In this document: positions 61,303 to 64,000 of the stretch, piece after piece
Layout: each line of letters begins with the position of its first letter
How positions within the stretch are numbered: the first letter of the stretch is position 1
Assembly (NCBI GenBank): GCA_946481275.1
Contig: CAMLMV010000002.1
Location: 1-64,000 of the forward strand
Length of the DNA: 64,000 bases
Reading direction: 5' to 3'
Origin: an uncultured Massilia sp.
GTDB taxonomy: Bacteria > Pseudomonadota > Gammaproteobacteria > Burkholderiales > Burkholderiaceae
Notes under the pieces: generated by a model
What the model saw: only the letters and a program-made list of their open reading frames with translations
Told to the model about the DNA's origin: nothing
Databases searched by the model: none
Made by a program: the position numbers and the translations under genes

Positions 61303-62631
61303 TTACAGCAGCGTCTTGCGCAGGTCGGCCAGGACGTCGGCCAGGTAGGTCGTGAAGCGGGCGCCGGCGGCACCGTCGATCACGCGGTGATCGAACGACA
61401 GCGACAGCGGCAGCATCAGGCGCGGCTGGAAAGCTTTACCATCCCACACCGGCTTCATCGAGGACTTGGACAGGCCCAGGATCGCGACTTCCGGCGCGTT
61501 GATGATCGGGGTGAACGCGGTACCGCCCAGGCCACCCAGCGACGAGATCGTGAAGGTCGCGCCCTGCATGTTGGCCGGCGACAGCTTGCCTTCGCGCGCC
61601 TGTGCGGACAGCTCGCCCATTTCGGTGGCGATCTGCGACACGGACTTCTTGTCGGCGTCCTTGATGACGGGGACGACGAGGCCGTTCGGCGTGTCGGCCG
61701 CGAAGCCGATGTTGTAGTACTTCTTGAGGATCAGCTGGCCGTTGGCTTCGTCCAGCGACGCGTTAAAGTTCGGGAACTTCTTCAGCGCGGCGACGGAGGC
61801 CTTGATCACGAACGCCAGCATGGTCAGCTTGACCGGCGACTTGGCCTTCGCATACGCGGCGTTCGATTCGACGCGCAGTTCTTCCAGGTCGGTGACGTCG
61901 GCTTCTTCGAACTGCGTCACGTGCGGGATCATGACCCAGTTGCGGTGCAGGTTCGGGCCGGAGATCTTCTTGATGCGCGACAGCGGCTGCGCTTCGGTCT
62001 CGCCGAACTTGGAGAAGTCCAGCGACGGCCACGGCAGCAGGTTCAGGCCTGCGCCGCCGCCGGCTGCGGCCGGCGCGGCCGTCGGGCCTGCGGCCAGCGC
62101 CGACTTGACGAAGCCCTGCACGTCCTGCTGGGTGATGCGGCCTTTCGGACCGGAACCCTTCACCTTGTTCAGGTCGACGCCCAGTTCACGCGCAAACTTG
62201 CGCACGGACGGCGAGGCGTGGGCCGCGGCGAAGCTTGCGGCAGGCGCGGCGGCGGCGGCCGGCGCAGGTGCCGGCGCTGCGGCGGGCGCCGGAGCCGGTG
62301 CTGCGGCAGGTGCCGGCGCCGGTGCGGGCGCTGCGGCGGGAGCCGGGGCTGCGGCAGCAGGTGCCGGTGCCGGAGCGGCTTCGGCGCCGCCAGCGGCTTC
62401 CTCGAGCAGCAGCACGAGCGAGCCTTCGCCGACCTTGTCGCCGACCTTGACCTTCATCTCCTTCACGACGCCCGCATGGCTCGACGGGATCTCCATGCTG
62501 GCCTTGTCCGATTCGACCGTGATCAGCGACTGGTCGACCTTGATGGTGTCGCCCGGCTTGACCATCAGCTCGATGATCTCGACTTCCTTGAAGTCACCGA
62601 TGTCGGGGACTTTGACTTCCACAATGCTCAT
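61303..62631 (-). CDS. aceF: Dihydrolipoyllysine acetyltransferase (E2)
   Basis: Core acyltransferase of pyruvate dehydrogenase, 442 residues. One lipoyl domain (1-77; modified Lys in [11 protein letters not shown]), a long Ala/Pro linker (about 80-140), a peripheral subunit-binding domain ([37 protein letters not shown]) and the catalytic domain ending [25 protein letters not shown], with the catalytic His. Many relatives have two or three lipoyl domains; here one is on E2 and a near-copy is on E3. It lies between aceE and lpdA; a strong hairpin separates it from aceE. Confidence 0.97.
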   Translation of the reverse strand: MSIVEVKVPDIGDFKEVEIIELMVKPGDTIKVDQSLITVESDKASMEIPSSHAGVVKEMKVKVGDKVGEGSLVLLLEEAAGGAEAAPAPAPAAAAPAPAAAPAPAPAPAAAPAPAPAAAPAPAPAAAAAPAASFAAAHASPSVRKFARELGVDLNKVKGSGPKGRITQQDVQGFVKSALAAGPTAAPAAAGGGAGLNLLPWPSLDFSKFGETEAQPLSRIKKISGPNLHRNWVMIPHVTQFEEADVTDLEELRVESNAAYAKAKSPVKLTMLAFVIKASVAALKKFPNFNASLDEANGQLILKKYYNIGFAADTPNGLVVPVIKDADKKSVSQIATEMGELSAQAREGKLSPANMQGATFTISSLGGLGGTAFTPIINAPEVAILGLSKSSMKPVWDGKAFQPRLMLPLSLSFDHRVIDGAAGARFTTYLADVLADLRKTLL

Positions 62632-62668
62632 AGTGTGTTAGCTCCGTATTATTGTCAGCTCAATCATA

Positions 62669-62707
62669 CGTTGCCCCCGCCCGGATGACCATCCGGCGGG
62701 GGCAACG
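62669..62707 (-). promoter_or_regulatory. Strong hairpin between aceE and aceF
   Basis: A stem of about 17 pairs with one bulge (CGTTGCCCCCGC ... GCGGGGGCAACG with CGGAT/ATCCG inside) at 62669-62707, in the 87-base aceE-aceF gap. There is no T-tract on the minus strand. A partial terminator or an mRNA-processing or stabilising element that sets E1:E2 ratios is plausible. Confidence 0.6.
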
Positions 62708-62718
62708 GGCTTAGAGCA

Positions 62719-64000
62719 TTACTGGGTCACAGGATTCGGCTTGTTCGGATCGATGCCGTACTTGGCGATCGCGTCCGCCACCACCTTCGCGTCGATCTTG
62801 CCCTCTTCGGCCAGCGACTTCAGCGCGGCGACCGTGATGTAGTAACGGTTCACCTCGAAGAACTCGCGCAGCTTGGCGCGGCTGTCCGAACGGCCGAAGC
62901 CGTCGGTGCCCAGGACCTTGTACGTGCGGCCGCTCGGGATGTAGGCACGGATCTGCTCGGCGAACAGGCGCATGTAGTCGGTCGTCGCGACGATCGGGCC
63001 TTCGGAACCCTGCAGCAGCTGGGTCACGTACGGCACGCGCGGCGCATCGAGCGGGTGCGTCAGGTTCCAGCGGTCGGCATCCTGGCCGTCGCGGGCCAGC
63101 AGGGTCAGCGACGGGCACGACCATACGTCGGCGGCAACGCCCCAGTCGTTCTTCAGCAGCTCGGCGGCGAACACGGACTCGCGCAGGATCGTGCCGGAGC
63201 CCATCAGCTGCACGCGCTGCTTGGCGTCCTTGTCGCCTTCCTGCAGCAGGTACATGCCCTTGATGATGCCCTCTTCCGTACCCGGCTTCAGGCCCGGCTG
63301 CTCGTAGTTCTCGTTCATGATGGTGATGTAATAGAACACATCTTCCTGCTTCTCCACCATGCGATGCAGGCCGTCCTGGATGATCACAGCCACTTCGTGC
63401 GCATACGTCGGGTCGTACGGGACGCAGGTCGGGATGGTCGCCGCGAAGATGTGGCTGTGGCCGTCTTCGTGCTGCAGTCCTTCGCCGTTCAGCGTCGTGC
63501 GGCCGGCCGTACCGGCCATCAGGAAGCCGCGGGCGCGGATGTCGCCGGCCAGCCAGGCCAGGTCGCCCACGCGCTGCAGGCCGAACATCGAGTAGTACGT
63601 GTAGAACGGGATCATCACGCGGTTGTTCGTCGAGTACGACGTCGCCGCGGCGATCCACGAGCACATGCCGCCCGCTTCGTTGATACCCTCTTGCAGGATC
63701 TGGCCCGCCTTGTCTTCGCGGTAGTACATCACCTGGTCCTTGTCGACCGGCTCGTACAACTGGCCCTGCTGGTTGAAGATACCGATCTGGCGGAACAGGC
63801 CTTCCATGCCGAACGTACGCGATTCGTCGACGAGGATCGGGACGATGCGCTGGCCGATGGCCGGGTCCTTCAGCAGCGCGGTCAGCGTACGCACATAGGC
63901 TTGCGTCGTCGAGATCTCGCGGCCGGCGGCGGTCGGGTCGGTGACAGCCTTGAAGCTCGACAGCGGCGGGACCGGCAGCTTCTCGTCGGCCTGCTGGCGG
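62719..64000 (-). CDS. aceE: Pyruvate dehydrogenase E1 component, homodimeric type (5' part outside window)
   Basis: Thiamine-diphosphate-dependent decarboxylase of pyruvate dehydrogenase. About 426 C-terminal residues are visible; the frame is open to base 64000 and the full protein (near 890-900) would start to the right. Readable parts are LPVPPLSSFKAVTDPTAAGREISTTQAYVRTLTALLKDPAIGQRIVPILVDESRTFGMEGLFRQIGIFNQQGQLYEPVDKDQVMYYREDKAGQILQEGINEAGGMCSWIAAATSYSTNN, which includes the cofactor-activating Glu region, and the C-terminal IPSGRTYKVLGTDGFGRSDSRAKLREFFEVNRYYI. First gene of the aceE-aceF-lpdA operon. Confidence 0.97.
   Translation of the reverse strand, partial: RQQADEKLPVPPLSSFKAVTDPTAAGREISTTQAYVRTLTALLKDPAIGQRIVPILVDESRTFGMEGLFRQIGIFNQQGQLYEPVDKDQVMYYREDKAGQILQEGINEAGGMCSWIAAATSYSTNNRVMIPFYTYYSMFGLQRVGDLAWLAGDIRARGFLMAGTAGRTTLNGEGLQHEDGHSHIFAATIPTCVPYDPTYAHEVAVIIQDGLHRMVEKQEDVFYYITIMNENYEQPGLKPGTEEGIIKGMYLLQEGDKDAKQRVQLMGSGTILRESVFAAELLKNDWGVAADVWSCPSLTLLARDGQDADRWNLTHPLDAPRVPYVTQLLQGSEGPIVATTDYMRLFAEQIRAYIPSGRTYKVLGTDGFGRSDSRAKLREFFEVNRYYITVAALKSLAEEGKIDAKVVADAIAKYGIDPNKPNPVTQ

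Noticed and set aside
62235..62400. Apparent tandem repeat within aceF
   Set aside because: This is the Ala/Pro-rich flexible linker of E2, with codons repeating because of the amino-acid composition.
59353..62688. 1111-codon plus-strand frame opposite lpdA and aceF
   Set aside because: Both E3 and E2 motifs are on the minus strand; the plus reading repeats low-complexity His/Arg/Asp stretches.
1..64000. CRISPR arrays, rRNA or tRNA genes, replication origin
   Set aside because: No regularly spaced repeats, no cloverleaf-like segments and no DnaA-box clusters were noticed on reading. Short RNAs could still be missed without a covariance search.

Overview
The window is high-GC DNA (by eye about two thirds G+C) with tightly packed genes. 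It looks like a betaproteobacterium of the Burkholderiales, most likely Oxalobacteraceae close to Massilia. The grounds are the aceE-aceF-lpdA order with a lipoyl domain fused to E3, a monomeric NADP isocitrate dehydrogenase, a DUF1840 protein, PEP-CTERM exported proteins and several secreted plant-polysaccharide enzymes. This is inference from gene content; no rRNA or tRNA gene is visible.

Layout. 1-448: 5' part of an IS607-type serine recombinase running off the left edge. 518-3332: DUF2306 membrane protein divergent from a LytS/LytTR two-component pair. 3350-6970: a compact unit (ICL/PEP-mutase-fold enzyme, DUF4331 and DUF4198 exported proteins, XRE/MmyB regulator) bracketed by two nearly identical 15-bp palindromes. 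6977-16426: HDOD protein, BON-domain envelope protein, small metalloprotease, AraC regulator with a divergent MFS-reductase pair, chemotaxis receptor and M49-like metallopeptidase. 16612-18360: lower-GC PAAR module of type VI secretion type. 18435-23439: EmrA-EmrB-OprM efflux operon with a divergent TetR gene. 23524-27783: two tiny coupled ORFs, then DUF2141, carotenoid oxygenase and a second LytS/LytTR pair whose regulator seems to lack a normal start codon. 28034-30268: icd2 with a clear promoter and operator. 30381-32300: a large putative secreted effector (kinase-like fold plus ADP-ribosyltransferase). 32768-45686: PEP-CTERM protein, a pectate lyase-pectinesterase fusion, a MuiA-like protein, aquaporin, amidohydrolase, second PEP-CTERM protein, dehydrogenase, alginate-lyase-family enzyme and ion channel. 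45789-53542: RND efflux operon whose pump gene carries an in-frame TGA, followed by an OmpR/HAMP-kinase pair. 53549-59338: secreted TPR protein, second copy of the alginate-lyase-family enzyme, exported methyltransferase and DUF1840. 59476-64000: lpdA, aceF and the 3' part of aceE (pyruvate dehydrogenase complex), all on the minus strand.

How the parts work together. Central metabolism is represented by the pyruvate dehydrogenase operon and icd2. The carbohydrate part is a plant or algal polymer toolkit: pectin backbone cleavage and de-esterification in one polypeptide, plus two paralogous uronate lyases with carbohydrate-binding tails. Defence and competition genes include two tripartite efflux systems, a PAAR-type module and the kinase/ADP-ribosyltransferase protein. 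The items most deserving a second look are that dual-domain effector with its palindrome-covered promoter, the 15-bp operator pair around 3350-6127, the ATC-initiated LytTR regulator, the nonsense codon in the RND pump, and the PAAR module with two unrecognised partners. All homology statements come from reading motifs; no database search was possible.
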